NCBI RefSeq assembly: GCF_014050145.1
Contig: NZ_JACFYF010000002.1
Span: forward strand, 496,001-560,000
From: Vibrio marinisediminis
GTDB taxonomy: Bacteria; Pseudomonadota; Gammaproteobacteria; Enterobacterales; Vibrionaceae
Direction of reading: 5' to 3'
Length of the DNA stretch: 64,000 nt
In this document: one piece after another, positions 34,557 through 45,362 of the stretch
How the letters are laid out: each line of letters opens with the position of its first letter
Position numbering within the stretch: position 1 is the stretch's first letter
Notes under the pieces: generated by a model
Database searches by the model: none
Seen by the model: the letters and a program-made list of their open reading frames with translations, nothing else
What the model was told of the DNA's origin: nothing
Made by a program: the position numbers and the translations under genes

Positions 34557-35942
34557 CTATAGTTGCTTTTCGTTCCATGCCTGCAGCTTGCGATAAATGG
34601 TCGACGGGCTAACATCTAAGTACCCCGCCGCCTTCGGTATATTGCCATCACACACTTTAATCGCTTGTTCAATTGCTCTTTTCTCTGTCATCCAAAGCGG
34701 GAAAATATCATGAACAGACAACATTTCTTTCTCTTGGTGTGAGACCACCGAATTCGCTGGCATCGGCTGATTTAATGGAGGTGGCAGCATATCAAGGCGA
34801 ATTTCTTTACCGTTATTAAGTACCACTACGTTACGCAATACGTTCTGTAATTGGCGCACGTTCCCTGGCCACTCATATCGAGCAAAGCAATCCACCACTT
34901 CAGGAGATAGCCTGATGAAATCCTTGCCTTCCTCTTTTGACATAAAACCTAGCAAAGAGTATGCAATTTCAATGACATCTTCACCACGCTCTCTCAATGG
35001 TGGCAAATTAAGTGGGATAACGTATAGACGATAATACAAATCTTCACGGAAACGTCCTTGCTCCACTTCTTTCCAAGGGTCGCGGTTGGTGGCACAAACA
35101 AAGCGCACATCGACACTCTTCATCTTGGAAGAGCCCACTTTTTGGAAGGTACCGGTTTGGATAAAGCGCAACAGTTTGGTTTGTAAATCCAAATCCATTT
35201 CGCACAGCTCGTCGAGGAACAAAGTACCGCCATCGGCTAATTCCGCAGCGCCTTGTCGGTCAGTCGCGGCGCCGGTAAACGCGCCTTTTACGTGACCAAA
35301 CAACTCACTTTCAATCAGATCTTTCGGGATTGCGGCACAATTTATTGCAATAAATGGCTTATCACCGCGCTGACTCGCAGCGTGAATGGCTTCAGCACAC
35401 ACCTCTTTACCGGTACCACTTTCACCGGTAATAAAAATACTCGCTTTACTTGATGCTGCAGAGTCTATAGTGCGGTAAACCGCCTGCATGGTGTGGCTAC
35501 TGCCAATAAAGCCCTGATAACCCTGATTAATCCCTTCCTCAGTTTTAAGCTTTGATGCTTTTCGAATCGCGTTATTGACCGTAACGCGCAAACGGTCGGC
35601 CTCACAAGGCTTAATAAGAAAATCTTGCGCACCATGACGCATCGCTTCAACTGCGGTGTCAATCGAACCATGAGCGGTCATAAAGATAACGGGAACATCT
35701 GGATTTTGCTGCTTTACTTCATGCAGTACATCCATACCAGTCATATCAGGCAAACGCAGATCCAACAAAATCAGATCAGGAGTGCGAAACGAGAGGCTCT
35801 CAATTGCATCACGTCCGGTACCAACGATATTGATATCAATACCTAGTGGGGTAAGGTAAGAACGATATAAGGCTGCGACCGACGCGGTATCTTCAACCAT
35901 TAATAGATATTTTGTTTTTTGTTTTGTTGTGTTTTGTTGCAT
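34557..35942 (-). CDS. luxO: Quorum-sensing response regulator LuxO
   Basis: A 461-residue sigma-54 activator. The receiver domain has D61 as phospho-acceptor (D47 in V. harveyi numbering, which starts 14 residues later at MVEDTA). The AAA+ domain has Walker A GESGTGKE near 172 and the sigma-54 loop GAFTGA near 230. The C-terminal Fis-type helix-turn-helix ends [14 protein letters not shown]. At low cell density LuxO~P with sigma-54 activates the qrr genes; the Qrr RNAs in turn feed back on luxO. Neither start has a textbook ribosome-binding site; I take the upstream one. Confidence 0.97.
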   Translation of the reverse strand: MQQNTTKQKTKYLLMVEDTASVAALYRSYLTPLGIDINIVGTGRDAIESLSFRTPDLILLDLRLPDMTGMDVLHEVKQQNPDVPVIFMTAHGSIDTAVEAMRHGAQDFLIKPCEADRLRVTVNNAIRKASKLKTEEGINQGYQGFIGSSHTMQAVYRTIDSAASSKASIFITGESGTGKEVCAEAIHAASQRGDKPFIAINCAAIPKDLIESELFGHVKGAFTGAATDRQGAAELADGGTLFLDELCEMDLDLQTKLLRFIQTGTFQKVGSSKMKSVDVRFVCATNRDPWKEVEQGRFREDLYYRLYVIPLNLPPLRERGEDVIEIAYSLLGFMSKEEGKDFIRLSPEVVDCFARYEWPGNVRQLQNVLRNVVVLNNGKEIRLDMLPPPLNQPMPANSVVSHQEKEMLSVHDIFPLWMTEKRAIEQAIKVCDGNIPKAAGYLDVSPSTIYRKLQAWNEKQL

Positions 35943-35965
35943 AACCTAGCCAATGCTCTTTTTGA

Positions 35966-36009
35966 TTGCATTTTGTACCAATAATTGCATTGCGCATTGC
36001 ATTTTGCAA
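35966..36009 (+). promoter_or_regulatory. LuxO binding sites (three copies)
   Basis: The LuxO consensus TTGCA-W3-TGCAA occurs perfectly at 35997-36009 and imperfectly at 35985-35997 and 35966-35978. They lie 60-130 bp upstream of the qrr1 start and next to the luxO start codon, so they can serve both activation of qrr1 and autorepression of luxO. Confidence 0.85.
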
Positions 36010-36071
36010 ATCTTAGCCACAAAAAAACCGAGCTAGGTTATAAATTTTAATGATTTTCGGTAATTCAAAAC

Positions 36072-36087
36072 TGGCATGAATAGTGCT
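36072..36087 (+). promoter_or_regulatory. Sigma-54 promoter of qrr1
   Basis: TGGCATGAATAGTGCT matches the -24/-12 pattern TGGCAC-N5-TTGCW with GG and GC correctly spaced; the GC of the -12 element is 12 bases before the RNA start. Confidence 0.88.
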
Positions 36088-36097
36088 CAATACTATA

Positions 36098-36191
36098 TGA
36101 CCCTAACGGGTCACCTAGCCAACTGACGTTGTTAGTGAACTTAGTATTCACAAATAACAGCCAATAGAACATTTCTATTGGCTATTTTTTT
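36098..36191 (+). ncRNA. qrr1: Quorum regulatory RNA Qrr1
   Basis: A 94-nt RNA gene. It opens with the hairpin TGACCCTAACGGGTCA, runs through the conserved target-pairing core CTAGCCAACTGACGTTGTTA and ends in the terminator AGCCAATAGAA/TTTCTATTGGCT plus T7. Sequence and position divergent from luxO identify it as Qrr1. With Hfq it represses luxR-type and activates aphA-type mRNAs and also acts on luxO mRNA; these targets are known from other Vibrio. No other Qrr copy is in the window. Confidence 0.95.
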
Positions 36192-36212
36192 ATCTTTAAT
36201 TCAGCCTCACCG

Positions 36213-38243
36213 CTAACTGTTAGCAATAAATTGCGCTCGCAATTTTTCTATCTCATCACGCTTGGCGGCTGCCAGTTCAAACTCAAGATCCTGTGCATGT
36301 TGGTACATCTGCGCTTCCAGCTTTCTGATCTCTTTATCCAGCTGCTGTGGCGAAAGTACATGGTAATCTTGTGAAGGTTCAGCCACTTTCGACAAAGGTA
36401 CCGCTTTGGTATTGCGTTGATTGCGCCCTTTGCTGATGTCACCCAACTCCATAATGTCTTTAACATTACGCTTCAATGGTTGCGGCTCAATCCCCTGCTC
36501 TACATTGTAAGCATTTTGCTTCTCGCGGCGTCGATTGGTTTCATCAATGGCACGTTCCATCGAGCCGGTAATTTTGTCTCCATACAATATTGCTTTACCG
36601 TTGATGTTACGCGCTGCTCGACCAATTGTCTGAATAAGTGAACGCTCAGAACGTAGGAAACCCTCTTTGTCTGCATCTAATATAGCAACCAAAGAAACTT
36701 CAGGCATATCAAGACCTTCTCGAAGTAAGTTAATACCCACTAACACATCAAATTCACCTAAACGCAAGTCTCGAATAATTTCGACACGTTCGACGGTATC
36801 AATATCAGAGTGTAAATAACGTACTCGTACATCATGCTCTGTTAGGTACTCAGTGAGATCTTCTGCCATTCGCTTAGTTAACGTCGTCACCAGTACGCGT
36901 TCATCTTTACCTGCTCGAATTCGAATCTCTGACAGCAAATCATCCACTTGAGTGGCAACAGGACGTACTTCGAGTTGCGGATCTAATAGACCCGTTGGGC
37001 GAACAACCTGATCCGCTACTTCGCCTGCGGATTTCTCCATCTCGTACTTTCCTGGCGTTGCGGAGACAAAGATAGTTTGTGGCGCGAGCGCTTCAAATTC
37101 TTCAAATTTAAGCGGGCGATTATCCAAAGCAGACGGCAGGCGGAAACCGTACTCAACCAAGGTTTCTTTCCGCGAACGGTCGCCCTTAAACATTGCGCCA
37201 ATTTGCGGCACCGTCACGTGTGACTCATCGATGATCAATAAGCCATCACTCGGAAGGTAATCAAACAATGTCGGAGGTGGCTCACCCTCACTACGACCAC
37301 TCAAGTAACGTGAATAGTTTTCGATACCTGAGCAGAAACCTAATTCGTTCATCATCTCAATATCAAATTGTGTACGTTGGCTAATACGTTGTTCTTCCAG
37401 TAATTTATTGTTATCCAACAAGTACTTTTTACGCTGGGCGAGCTCTTCTTTAATCGTTTCAATCGCCTCAAGAATACGCTCACGTGGCGTCACATAGTGC
37501 GTTTTCGGGTAAATGGTATAACGAGGCAAATCTCGCTGCTTCACTGCGCCAGTTAAAGGGTCAAAAATACTGATGCAATCTATCTCATCATCAAACATTT
37601 CAATACGGACCGCATCTTGAGCGGATTCCGCTGGGAAAATATCGATCACCTCACCGCGAACACGAAACTGACCACGCTCAAAAGCAACATCATTGCGGCT
37701 ATATTGCAGTTCAGCAAGGCGGCGCAAAATATCTCGTTGGTCCATGACATCGCCGCGACGAATATGCAACATCATCTGCAGATATGCCTGCGGATCGCCC
37801 AAACCATAAATAGCAGAAACCGATGCAACGATGATCGCATCCTTACGCTCAAGCAACGCTTTGGTTGCAGACAAGCGCATTTGCTCAATATGGGCATTCA
37901 CCGATGAATCCTTCTCAATAAAGGTATCCGTGGTGGGGACATACGCTTCTGGCTGATAATAGTCGTAGTAGGAAACAAAGTACTCGACTGCGTTATTAGG
38001 AAAGAATGCTTTCATCTCACCATAGAGCTGAGCTGCCAGAGTTTTATTTGGTGCCAAAAAGATTGCCGGACGTTGTGCCGTTGCAATCACATTAGCCAAA
38101 GTGAAGGTTTTACCAGAACCCGTAACCCCAAGCAGAGTCTGATGGGCAAGCCCTGCATCCAAGCCTTCTAACAATTGATTGATGGCTGTAGGTTGGTCGC
38201 CCGATGGTTTGTAATCTGAGACTAGGTCGTACAGTTTGCTCAT
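36213..38243 (-). CDS. uvrB: Excinuclease ABC subunit B
   Basis: A 676-residue helicase-like damage-verification subunit of nucleotide excision repair. Walker A GVTGSGKT is near residues 39-46, the beta-hairpin segment [12 protein letters not shown] near 92-103, DESH near 338, and the C-terminal UVR domain ([24 protein letters not shown]) binds UvrC. A consensus SOS box lies 43 bp upstream of the start. The 3' end is 22 bp from the end of the convergent qrr1. Confidence 0.98.
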   Translation of the reverse strand: MSKLYDLVSDYKPSGDQPTAINQLLEGLDAGLAHQTLLGVTGSGKTFTLANVIATAQRPAIFLAPNKTLAAQLYGEMKAFFPNNAVEYFVSYYDYYQPEAYVPTTDTFIEKDSSVNAHIEQMRLSATKALLERKDAIIVASVSAIYGLGDPQAYLQMMLHIRRGDVMDQRDILRRLAELQYSRNDVAFERGQFRVRGEVIDIFPAESAQDAVRIEMFDDEIDCISIFDPLTGAVKQRDLPRYTIYPKTHYVTPRERILEAIETIKEELAQRKKYLLDNNKLLEEQRISQRTQFDIEMMNELGFCSGIENYSRYLSGRSEGEPPPTLFDYLPSDGLLIIDESHVTVPQIGAMFKGDRSRKETLVEYGFRLPSALDNRPLKFEEFEALAPQTIFVSATPGKYEMEKSAGEVADQVVRPTGLLDPQLEVRPVATQVDDLLSEIRIRAGKDERVLVTTLTKRMAEDLTEYLTEHDVRVRYLHSDIDTVERVEIIRDLRLGEFDVLVGINLLREGLDMPEVSLVAILDADKEGFLRSERSLIQTIGRAARNINGKAILYGDKITGSMERAIDETNRRREKQNAYNVEQGIEPQPLKRNVKDIMELGDISKGRNQRNTKAVPLSKVAEPSQDYHVLSPQQLDKEIRKLEAQMYQHAQDLEFELAAAKRDEIEKLRAQFIANS

Positions 38244-38285
38244 GACATCCTCGAAGTCTTATTCTAGGTGATGACGCTATTTTGT

Positions 38286-38301
38286 CTGTATATATATACA
38301 G
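38286..38301 (-). promoter_or_regulatory. LexA (SOS) box of uvrB
   Basis: CTGTATATATATACAG is an exact consensus LexA operator (CTGT-(AT)4-ACAG), 43 bp before the uvrB start. Confidence 0.93.
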
Positions 38302-38748
38302 ACTCAAGCAATATACAAAAAAATTAAATTCGGTTTTTGTTCTTGCTCGAGTAATTACGCTAGATCCTTGATGAAGAAGCTGATAATATGCCCGACCCTA
38401 TTGAGTCAATCAGCCTCAAAAACCACTCTTCATCATTCACAGCTTATACACAAAAATCACTTTTCGAGTTAAAAAATCAAAAAGATCTTTTATTCACAAT
38501 TCGCTTAAGTTATCAACTTAAAACCTCGTAAAGCATTGCTATAAAAGCACTTTAGCAACGATCTTTTTCTTTCATACACATCCGTTAAATGCCTAATATT
38601 TCGCCTGCCAATTACTTATTAAAGCGTAATTAACATACTTATCCACAATTTTAGTGGATAACTAAATAGAGCCCTTTAGTGGCGTGGCTTAGCGAAATGT
38701 AAAGCCCTTTTTCTTGATTAATTTTTCAAATCCGCCGCTGAAAAGCTA
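38302..38748. other. AT-rich uvrB-tRNA-Asn gap
   Basis: About 450 bp with no gene. It holds the DnaA-box cluster listed separately and a short inverted repeat TTAAGT-TATCA-ACTTAA at 38505-38521. Confidence 0.6.
38444..38661. promoter_or_regulatory. Cluster of DnaA boxes, possible DARS-like site
   Basis: Perfect TTATNCACA boxes lie at 38444-38452 (TTATACACA), 38490-38498 (TTATTCACA) and 38639-38647 (TTATCCACA). A one-mismatch box lies on the minus strand at 38653-38661 (TTATCCACT), five bases from its inverted partner, and another on the plus strand at 38572-38580 (TCATACACA). Three perfect and two near boxes in 218 bp, next to uvrB, recall E. coli DARS1, which lies in the bioD-uvrB gap and recharges DnaA with ATP. 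The role here is inferred. Confidence 0.55.
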
Positions 38749-38777
38749 TTGACACTTAATTGGCAGATAGATAATAT
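38749..38777 (+). promoter_or_regulatory. Sigma-70 promoter of tRNA-Asn
   Basis: A perfect -35 TTGACA and a -10 TAATAT, 17 bp apart, end 19 bp before the tRNA. Confidence 0.88.
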
Positions 38778-38796
38778 TCGCAGCGCTAAAAGCAAT

Positions 38797-38872
38797 TCCT
38801 CCTTAGCTCAGTTGGTAGAGCGACGGACTGTTAATCCGCAGGTCGCTGGTTCGAGCCCAGCAGGAGGAGCCA
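38797..38872 (+). tRNA. tRNA-Asn (anticodon GTT)
   Basis: A 76-nt cloverleaf with encoded CCA: acceptor TCCTCCT/AGGAGGA, anticodon stem CGGAC..ATCCG region with loop CTGTTAA giving GTT, T loop GTTCGAG. It has its own promoter and terminator. Confidence 0.97.
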
Positions 38873-38884
38873 AATTTAGAGAAG

Positions 38885-38911
38885 AGCCCAATCTGTCGAT
38901 TGGGCTTTTTT
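38885..38911 (+). terminator. Terminator of tRNA-Asn
   Basis: Perfect 9-bp stem AGCCCAATC/GATTGGGCT with a TGTC loop and a run of T. Confidence 0.92.
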
Positions 38912-39175
38912 CGTTTTTCTAGACTAATGCGTTGCCAGACAAGCATATAAAAATATCGCTCACTCACCCTTACCTTTCTTACAAGCCATCGACTTACCCT
39001 TCAGCAATATAAGTTTTCACTAGCGTAAAATTGCTCGAAAACGATTGGGCAGTCTCTATTGTCGATTTTTGCGTATAATTTTTAATCAGCAATTGAAATC
39101 CTTACCTTTAGTTGGTTGTTATTGACTGAGCAAAGCGGGATAATATTGGGATCGGAATTCTTTAACTAAATAACT
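38912..39175. other. Region upstream of rsxA
   Basis: No gene. A perfect -10-like TATAAT lies at 39074-39079, about 100 bp before rsxA, with a poor -35 region. The rsxA ATG has no obvious ribosome-binding site. Confidence 0.4.
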
Positions 39176-39757
39176 ATGACCGAATATCTTTTGTTGTTGG
39201 TTGGCACTGTGCTGGTCAACAACTTTGTACTGGTGAAGTTCTTGGGCTTATGTCCATTTATGGGTGTCTCTAAAAAACTAGAGACAGCTATTGGTATGGG
39301 GTTAGCAACAACATTTGTGCTAACTCTCGCTTCGGTATGCGCGTATCTCGTCGAAAGTTATATTTTGGCACCTTTGGGGCTGCAATATTTACGTACGATG
39401 AGTTTCATTCTCGTGATTGCCGTTGTGGTTCAGTTTACAGAGATGGTCGTACATAAAACCAGCCCGACGCTTTACCGCCTGCTGGGGATCTTCCTACCTC
39501 TCATTACAACCAACTGTGCTGTATTGGGTGTTGCCTTACTGAATATTAATGAGAACCACAATTTCATCCAGTCTATTATCTATGGTTTTGGTGCTGCGGT
39601 TGGCTTCTCACTGGTATTGATCCTTTTCGCTGCTATGCGAGAACGTATTACCGTGGCTGATGTACCTACTCCATTTAGAGGTGCTTCCATTGCGATGATC
39701 ACCGCGGGCTTAATGTCTCTTGCCTTTATGGGCTTTACAGGTTTGGTGAAGCTTTAA
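39176..39757 (+). CDS. rsxA: Rnf/Rsx complex membrane subunit A
   Basis: A 193-residue protein with six membrane segments, including the family pattern [20 protein letters not shown] near residues 15-34 and [11 protein letters not shown]-type segment in the middle. It forms the core of the ion-moving Rnf/Rsx complex together with RsxE. In Vibrio the complex links electron flow between NADH and ferredoxin-type carriers to Na+ or H+ movement; in E. coli it also keeps SoxR reduced. It begins a six-gene run whose stops and starts touch. Confidence 0.97.
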   Translation: MTEYLLLLVGTVLVNNFVLVKFLGLCPFMGVSKKLETAIGMGLATTFVLTLASVCAYLVESYILAPLGLQYLRTMSFILVIAVVVQFTEMVVHKTSPTLYRLLGIFLPLITTNCAVLGVALLNINENHNFIQSIIYGFGAAVGFSLVLILFAAMRERITVADVPTPFRGASIAMITAGLMSLAFMGFTGLVKL

Positions 39758-40341
39758 TGAGTTCAATATTAATCGCCATTGTTGCCCTTGTGGCATTAGC
39801 CGCTACTTTTGGCGCTATTTTAGGCTTTGCGTCAATTCGCTTTAAAGTTGAAGCGGATCCTATCGTCGATCAAATCGATGAAATTTTACCGCAAACACAG
39901 TGTGGTCAGTGTGGTTACCCTGGTTGCCGACCTTATGCTGAAGCCATCGCCAACGGTGACGCGATCAATAAATGCCCTCCGGGTGGGCAAGCCACAATAG
40001 AAAAGCTTGCCGCTCTTATGGGTGTTGAAGCCACAGAGTCGGCACATAACCTTGATGAAGCGGTGAAAACCGTCGCTTTTATTCATGAAGATATGTGTAT
40101 TGGTTGTACCAAGTGCATCCAAGCTTGTCCGGTCGATGCCATTGTTGGTGGCACTAAGGCTTTGCACACAGTGATTAAGGATGAATGTACCGGTTGCGAC
40201 TTATGTGTTGCACCTTGTCCAACGGATTGTATTGAAATGATCCCTGTAGAAACCACTACAGCGAATTGGAAGTGGCAATTAAACGCCATTGCTGTTGTTG
40301 ATATTACCGATTCTGCCAAAGCGCAGAAAAGTGTGAGTTAA
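39757..40341 (+). CDS. rsxB: Rnf/Rsx complex iron-sulfur subunit B
   Basis: A 194-residue protein with an N-terminal membrane helix (3-24), a [4Fe-4S] domain CGQCGYPGC near residues 49-57 and two ferredoxin sites, [12 protein letters not shown] near 113 and [12 protein letters not shown] near 143. It passes electrons inside the complex. Its start overlaps the rsxA stop by one base. Confidence 0.97.
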   Translation: MSSILIAIVALVALAATFGAILGFASIRFKVEADPIVDQIDEILPQTQCGQCGYPGCRPYAEAIANGDAINKCPPGGQATIEKLAALMGVEATESAHNLDEAVKTVAFIHEDMCIGCTKCIQACPVDAIVGGTKALHTVIKDECTGCDLCVAPCPTDCIEMIPVETTTANWKWQLNAIAVVDITDSAKAQKSVS

Positions 40342-40349
40342 GGGCTGGT

Positions 40350-42923
40350 ATGTTGTCATTAATCAAACAAATTAAAACGGGTGCACTTTGGGACTTTCCC
40401 GGAGGTGTTCATCCACCAGAGAATAAACGTCAATCCCTTAAAACGCCCATTGCTCGTGCATCAATTGCCAACGAACTTGTGCTACCCGTTAAACAACATA
40501 TCGGTAAGCCGGGCAACTTGATTGTCTCCGTTGGTGAACGCGTACTGAAAGGTCAACCTCTGACCAAATACGACACCAGCTTTATGCTACCAATTCACGC
40601 GCCCACTTCTGGCGTGATCACAGCGATTGAACCAAGAACGACTGCGCATCCGTCTGGTCTATCTGAACTGTGTGTGGTGATTGAACCTGACTTTCAAGAA
40701 CAGTGGTTTGAACTCAACCCAGTAGAAGATTATCAAAGCCTTACCCCTGATGCTTTAATTGAAATCATTCGTCAGGCTGGTGTGTCCGGTATGGGTGGCG
40801 CGGGCTTCCCAACGGCGAAAAAAATTCAGGCAGGTCTAGGTCGAACTGAAATTCTGATTGTTAATGCTGCCGAATGTGAGCCTTATATCACCGCCGATGA
40901 TGTCTTAATGCAGCAGCATGCCGATGCTATCGTGCAAGGTATTGAGATTGTCGAACATATCCTCAAGCCGAAATTAACCATCATCGGTATTGAAGATAAC
41001 AAACCACAAGCCGTACAAGCCTTAGAGCAAGCCGCTAAACACAAAGATATTGTTATCCGAGTGATCCCAACTAAGTACCCTTCAGGTGGTGAAAAGCAGC
41101 TAATTAAAGTACTGACGAATAAAGAAGTGCCAAACACTGGTATTCCGGCAGATATTGGCTTGTTAGTGCAAAACGTTGGCTCGTTATACGCAATTCAACG
41201 TGCTGTTTGCCATGGCGAACCTTTAATTGAACGTATCGTCACACTAACGGGAAATACCTTTAAGCAGCCACAAAACGTATGGACGCTCGTCGGTACGCCA
41301 GTCCAAGCTCTGCTTAATGAATTTGAATACAGTGCAGATAAAAAAGCACCGCGTCTGATTATGGGTGGTCCAATGATGGGCTTTACCCTGCCGCACACCA
41401 ATGTGCCAATTACCAAAACAGCGAACTGTATTTTAGCACCCACTCGCCGTGAAATTTCTATCGAACAATATGAAATGGCGTGTATTCGTTGTGGGAAATG
41501 TGCTGAAGCTTGCCCTGCCTCACTGCTACCACAACAGTTACAGTGGCATGCAAAAGCCCAAGAATACGATAAGTGCGAAGAACTCAACCTCAAAGACTGT
41601 ATTGAGTGCGGTGCTTGTGCCTTCGTCTGCCCTAGCGAAATTCCACTGGTGAAATACTACCGCCAAGCAAAAGCAGAAATTCGTACTCGCAAAGAAGAAG
41701 CGGAAGCATCAGAAAGAGCAAGACTGCGTTTTGAACACAAGAAAGCTCGCATGGAGCGTGACAAGGCTGAGCGTGAAAATCGCTTCAAGAAAGCAGCGGA
41801 TGATCGTCGTCAGGAGATGAAATCCTCTGGTGGTGATGACGCAATAGCTGCGGCCATTGCTCGCGTGAAAGCCCAGCAAGCAAAACCGGAATCTCAAGAA
41901 TCAAACGTAAAACCTGCGGTTGCCGCTGCCATTGCCCGAGCGAAAGCAAAACAAGCACAAGCTCAGCAGCAAGGTAGCAACGAGCCAGACAATAGTGAAA
42001 TGACGAAGCTGCGTGAAGAGCGTAAACGCCTAGCTCGTGAACGCAAAGCAGAAAAAGAGTCATCTTCATCAGAGCCAAATGAGAAAAAAGATACGGTTGC
42101 CGCCGCCATTGCTCGTGCTAAAGCGAAAAAGGCTCAGCAAGCTGAAGCAGACGGTTCGCCAACCGCTCCTGCTGAGGACAAAAAAGCTGCCGTCGCTGCC
42201 GCTATTGCCCGTGCTAAGGCTCGTAAAGCAGAGCAAGCACCAGTAGCTGACAGCAAAGAGCAGAACGATGCCCCAGCGACAGACGATCCGAAAAAAGCCG
42301 CTGTGGCTGCTGCCATTGCCCGCGCTAAAGCACGCAAAGCAGAGCAAGGCTCAGCAACGGCGAGTGACGCTGCGGCAAATGAACCAGAAAAGGCAGTAGA
42401 AGATACGCCTGCCGCTGAAGATCCAAAGAAAGCGGCGGTTGCCGCCGCCATTGCTCGCGCCAAAGCTCGTAAAGCAGAGCAAGAGTCAGCAAAAGCGAGT
42501 GACGCTACGGCGAATGAACCAGAAACGACAGTCGAATACGCGCCTGTAGCTGAAGATCCAAAGAAAGCGGCGGTTGCGGCTGCCATTGCCCGCGCGAAAG
42601 CTCGTAAAGCAGAGCAAGAGTCTGCAACTACTAGTGATGCTGCGGTGCATGAACCCGCAACGCCAGTAGAAGACGACGCGCCTGTAGCTGAAGATCCAAA
42701 GAAAGCGGCAGTTGCCGCTGCCATTGCCCGCGCCAAAGTTCGTAAAGCAGAGCAAGAGTCAGCAAAAGCGAGTGACGCTGCGGCGAATGAGCCAGCAACG
42801 ACAGTCGAAGACACGCCTGCTACTGAAGATCCAAAGAAAGCGGCGGTTGCCGCTGCCATTGCACGCGCGAAGGCTCGTAAAGCACAACAAGAACAACAAA
42901 AACAATTTGAGGAGAAAGAGTAG
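40350..42923 (+). CDS. rsxC: Rnf/Rsx complex NADH-binding subunit C with repeat tail
   Basis: An 857-residue protein, longer than the 740 of E. coli. The N-terminal part has the NADH/FMN segment [12 protein letters not shown] near residue 150 and two [4Fe-4S] sites, [12 protein letters not shown] near 375 and [12 protein letters not shown] near 413. After a charged coiled-coil stretch the last 365 residues hold nine copies of an Ala/Lys motif close to [17 protein letters not shown], spaced about 45 residues in the later copies with acidic Pro/Glu/Asp linkers. AAGGGCTGGT precedes the ATG. It should dock at the inner face and take electrons from NADH. Confidence 0.96.
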   Translation: MLSLIKQIKTGALWDFPGGVHPPENKRQSLKTPIARASIANELVLPVKQHIGKPGNLIVSVGERVLKGQPLTKYDTSFMLPIHAPTSGVITAIEPRTTAHPSGLSELCVVIEPDFQEQWFELNPVEDYQSLTPDALIEIIRQAGVSGMGGAGFPTAKKIQAGLGRTEILIVNAAECEPYITADDVLMQQHADAIVQGIEIVEHILKPKLTIIGIEDNKPQAVQALEQAAKHKDIVIRVIPTKYPSGGEKQLIKVLTNKEVPNTGIPADIGLLVQNVGSLYAIQRAVCHGEPLIERIVTLTGNTFKQPQNVWTLVGTPVQALLNEFEYSADKKAPRLIMGGPMMGFTLPHTNVPITKTANCILAPTRREISIEQYEMACIRCGKCAEACPASLLPQQLQWHAKAQEYDKCEELNLKDCIECGACAFVCPSEIPLVKYYRQAKAEIRTRKEEAEASERARLRFEHKKARMERDKAERENRFKKAADDRRQEMKSSGGDDAIAAAIARVKAQQAKPESQESNVKPAVAAAIARAKAKQAQAQQQGSNEPDNSEMTKLREERKRLARERKAEKESSSSEPNEKKDTVAAAIARAKAKKAQQAEADGSPTAPAEDKKAAVAAAIARAKARKAEQAPVADSKEQNDAPATDDPKKAAVAAAIARAKARKAEQGSATASDAAANEPEKAVEDTPAAEDPKKAAVAAAIARAKARKAEQESAKASDATANEPETTVEYAPVAEDPKKAAVAAAIARAKARKAEQESATTSDAAVHEPATPVEDDAPVAEDPKKAAVAAAIARAKVRKAEQESAKASDAAANEPATTVEDTPATEDPKKAAVAAAIARAKARKAQQEQQKQFEEKE
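41845..42890 (+). repeat. In-gene repeats of rsxC
   Basis: Nine units coding for xAAIARxKA, from residue about 500 to the end. The last five are nearly identical in DNA sequence and about 135 bp apart (around 42288, 42426, 42561, 42702 and 42834). Such repeats can gain or lose copies by slippage in frame. Confidence 0.9.
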
Positions 42924-43969
42924 TGGCCTTTTTTATTGCCAGCTCACCCCATGCGCATAGCCGCAGAAGCACTCCTGATCTTATGAAGTGGGTAGCGATT
43001 TGCGCCCTTCCAGGTCTGATTGCCCAAACCTACTTTTTTGGTTGGGGAACACTGATTCAATTGGTAATGGCTATCGTTATTGCCTTGGGTCTTGAAGCAA
43101 TGGTCATGCTACTTCGCAAGCGTCCACCAATGTCAGCTCTACGCGACAACAGTGCGCTAGTAACAGCATGGCTGCTTGCGATTGCTATTCCTCCACTTTC
43201 TCCATGGTGGGTGATTGTCATTGGTTTGATTTTCGCAATCGTCATCGCCAAGCACTTATACGGTGGTATTGGGCAAAATCCATTTAACCCTGCCATGGTA
43301 GCGTATGTAGTTCTTTTGATTTCGTTCCCAGTACAAATGACCAGTTGGATTTCACCTGTGGAACTGCAAGCAACTCCCATTAGTATGGGCGATGCCTTCT
43401 CGCTAATTTTTACTAGTTTTAATATTGAAGGGCTGTCACTGCAACAGATTCGAACTGGCATTGATGGTGTAACCATGGCGACACCATTAGACAGCTTTAA
43501 AACTGCCTTAATGGCTGGCAGCACCGCAAGTGAAGCATTAACTCAACCACAGTTTGGCGCACTAGCTGGTCTTGGTTGGCAGTGGGTCAACCTTGCTTAC
43601 TTAGCTGGGGGCATTGCCCTGCTCAAGCTACGTGTTATTAGCTGGCAAATTCCGGTTAGCTTCCTTGCTAGCCTATTTATCGTTAGCGGTCTATTTATGG
43701 TTATTACACCCGATCAAACGGCGTCGCCAATCATCCATCTATTCTCAGGTGCGACTATGTTAGGGGCATTTTTTATCGCAACCGATCCGGTATCTGCTTC
43801 TACAACGGTAAAAGGTCGCCTGATCTTTGGCGCTTTCATCGGTGTGATGGTCTTTATTATCCGCAGTTGGGGTGGCTTCCCTGACGGCGTGGCATTTGCT
43901 GTACTACTTGCCAATATGTGTGTGCCGTTAATCGACTACTACACTAAACCACGCACTTATGGTCACTAA
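42923..43969 (+). CDS. rsxD: Rnf/Rsx complex membrane subunit D
   Basis: A 348-residue protein with about nine membrane segments. [16 protein letters not shown] near residue 274 contains the threonine that carries covalent FMN. A GTG start overlaps the rsxC stop by one base (TAGTG) and follows AGGAGAAAGA. It is homologous to NqrB. Confidence 0.95.
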   Translation: MAFFIASSPHAHSRRSTPDLMKWVAICALPGLIAQTYFFGWGTLIQLVMAIVIALGLEAMVMLLRKRPPMSALRDNSALVTAWLLAIAIPPLSPWWVIVIGLIFAIVIAKHLYGGIGQNPFNPAMVAYVVLLISFPVQMTSWISPVELQATPISMGDAFSLIFTSFNIEGLSLQQIRTGIDGVTMATPLDSFKTALMAGSTASEALTQPQFGALAGLGWQWVNLAYLAGGIALLKLRVISWQIPVSFLASLFIVSGLFMVITPDQTASPIIHLFSGATMLGAFFIATDPVSASTTVKGRLIFGAFIGVMVFIIRSWGGFPDGVAFAVLLANMCVPLIDYYTKPRTYGH

Positions 43970-43977
43970 GGGATAGC

Positions 43978-44613
43978 ATGTTAAAAGCAATTCGAAAAAA
44001 TGGTCTTGTGCTTGCTATCTTTGCTTGTGCGTCAACAGGTCTAGTTGCACTGACTCAGTACCTGACGAAAGATCAGATAAAACTACAAGAACAGGCACAA
44101 TTACTCTCTGTGCTTAATCAGGTCATCCCTCAAGAGATGCACGATAATGTACTTTACGAGGCTTGCACTCTGGTTCAATCACCAGCTCTCGGCACGACGA
44201 TGCCAATGCCAGCTTACATAGCAACAATGCAGGGTAAACCAAGTGCGATCGCACTCGAGGCCATCGCACCTGATGGTTACAACGGCGCAATTAAGATTAT
44301 TGTTGGCGTACAACTGGACGGCACCATTACCGGTACTCGCGTATTGTCTCATCAAGAAACCCCTGGCTTGGGCGATAAGATCGATTTACGTGTCAGTGAC
44401 TGGATTTTGGGATTTGCGGGTAAACAAGCGACCGCTGACAATGAATCAAGTTGGCATGTACGCAAAGACGGTGGACAGTTTGACCAGTTTACTGGCGCAA
44501 CCATTACGCCACGAGCGGTAGTTAAATCCGTGAAACGCACCGTCGATTACATCAACCAAAACCAGCAGCAGCTACTCGCTCAACCTCGCGACTGCGGAGG
44601 AAATCATGGCTGA
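43978..44613 (+). CDS. rsxG: Rnf/Rsx complex FMN subunit G
   Basis: A 211-residue protein with an N-terminal membrane helix (8-29) and a periplasmic FMN-binding domain; [11 protein letters not shown] near residue 172 carries covalent FMN on its second threonine. Homologous to NqrC. Good ribosome-binding site (AAGGGATAGC). It overlaps rsxE by eight bases. Confidence 0.95.
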   Translation: MLKAIRKNGLVLAIFACASTGLVALTQYLTKDQIKLQEQAQLLSVLNQVIPQEMHDNVLYEACTLVQSPALGTTMPMPAYIATMQGKPSAIALEAIAPDGYNGAIKIIVGVQLDGTITGTRVLSHQETPGLGDKIDLRVSDWILGFAGKQATADNESSWHVRKDGGQFDQFTGATITPRAVVKSVKRTVDYINQNQQQLLAQPRDCGGNHG

Positions 44614-45295
44614 TAACAAGCAACTATTTAAAAACGGCATGTGGGACAACAACCCTGCCCTAGTTCAACTACTGGGCTTGTGCCCACTACTTGCGGTTTC
44701 TTCTACTGTAACCAACGCTTTAGGCTTAGGCGTTGCCACTCTTTTGGTGTTGGTTAGCTCGAATGTCAGTGTTTCATTAGTGCGTGATTATGTGCCTAAA
44801 GAAGTGCGCATTCCGGTGTTTGTAATGATCATCGCAGCGCTGGTGACTTGTGTTCAATTGCTAATGAATGCTTACGCATATGGTCTCTATTTATCACTCG
44901 GGATTTTCATTCCTTTGATTGTGACCAACTGTATTATCATTGGTCGAGCGGAAGCCTTTGCCTCTAAAAATGAGCCTCTACCTGCCGCCCTTGATGGTCT
45001 ATGGATGGGGTTAGGCATGACGAGTGTTTTAGTTGTACTCGGTGCCATGCGCGAAATCATTGGTAACGGTACGCTTTTTGATGGCGCCGATTTACTGCTA
45101 GGTGATTGGGCAAAAGCATTACGTATCGAAATATTCCAATTCGATAACAGCTTCTTACTGGCGCTATTGCCGCCAGGCGCATTTATTGGTGTTGGCTTTT
45201 TAATTGCTCTTAAAAACATCATCGATAAAAAGCTGGCGCAGCGTCAGCCAAAACAAGAAAAATCAAGTATTGAGCGTGCACGTGTAACTAATTAA
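44606..45295 (+). CDS. rsxE: Rnf/Rsx complex membrane subunit E
   Basis: A 229-residue protein with six membrane segments, related to RsxA/NqrD, with [19 protein letters not shown] near residues 12-30. GGAGGAAATC precedes the ATG inside the end of rsxG. The charged C-terminal tail ([14 protein letters not shown]) is cytoplasmic. Confidence 0.95.
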   Translation: MADNKQLFKNGMWDNNPALVQLLGLCPLLAVSSTVTNALGLGVATLLVLVSSNVSVSLVRDYVPKEVRIPVFVMIIAALVTCVQLLMNAYAYGLYLSLGIFIPLIVTNCIIIGRAEAFASKNEPLPAALDGLWMGLGMTSVLVVLGAMREIIGNGTLFDGADLLLGDWAKALRIEIFQFDNSFLLALLPPGAFIGVGFLIALKNIIDKKLAQRQPKQEKSSIERARVTN

Positions 45296-45362
45296 GTGGC
45301 GCGATGCTCCTAGCCTCAATTGAAAATATAACTATAAATCGACACTGGAAGCAGCCAACAAA

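Noticed and set aside
38444-38661. The DnaA-box cluster as a replication origin
   Set aside because: No dnaA, gidA/mnmG, rpmH or 13-mer unwinding repeats are near, and neighbours are not those of a Vibrio oriC, so a DnaA-titrating or reactivating site is the better reading.
42134-42859. A 241-codon antisense frame across the rsxC repeats
   Set aside because: It arises because the repeated Ala/Lys codons are open on the opposite strand too; its product is a periodic Ala/Ser/Phe string with no ribosome-binding site, and rsxC itself is certain.
43057-43524. A 155-codon antisense frame inside rsxD
   Set aside because: Shadow of a membrane-protein gene; composition follows from the complement of hydrophobic codons.
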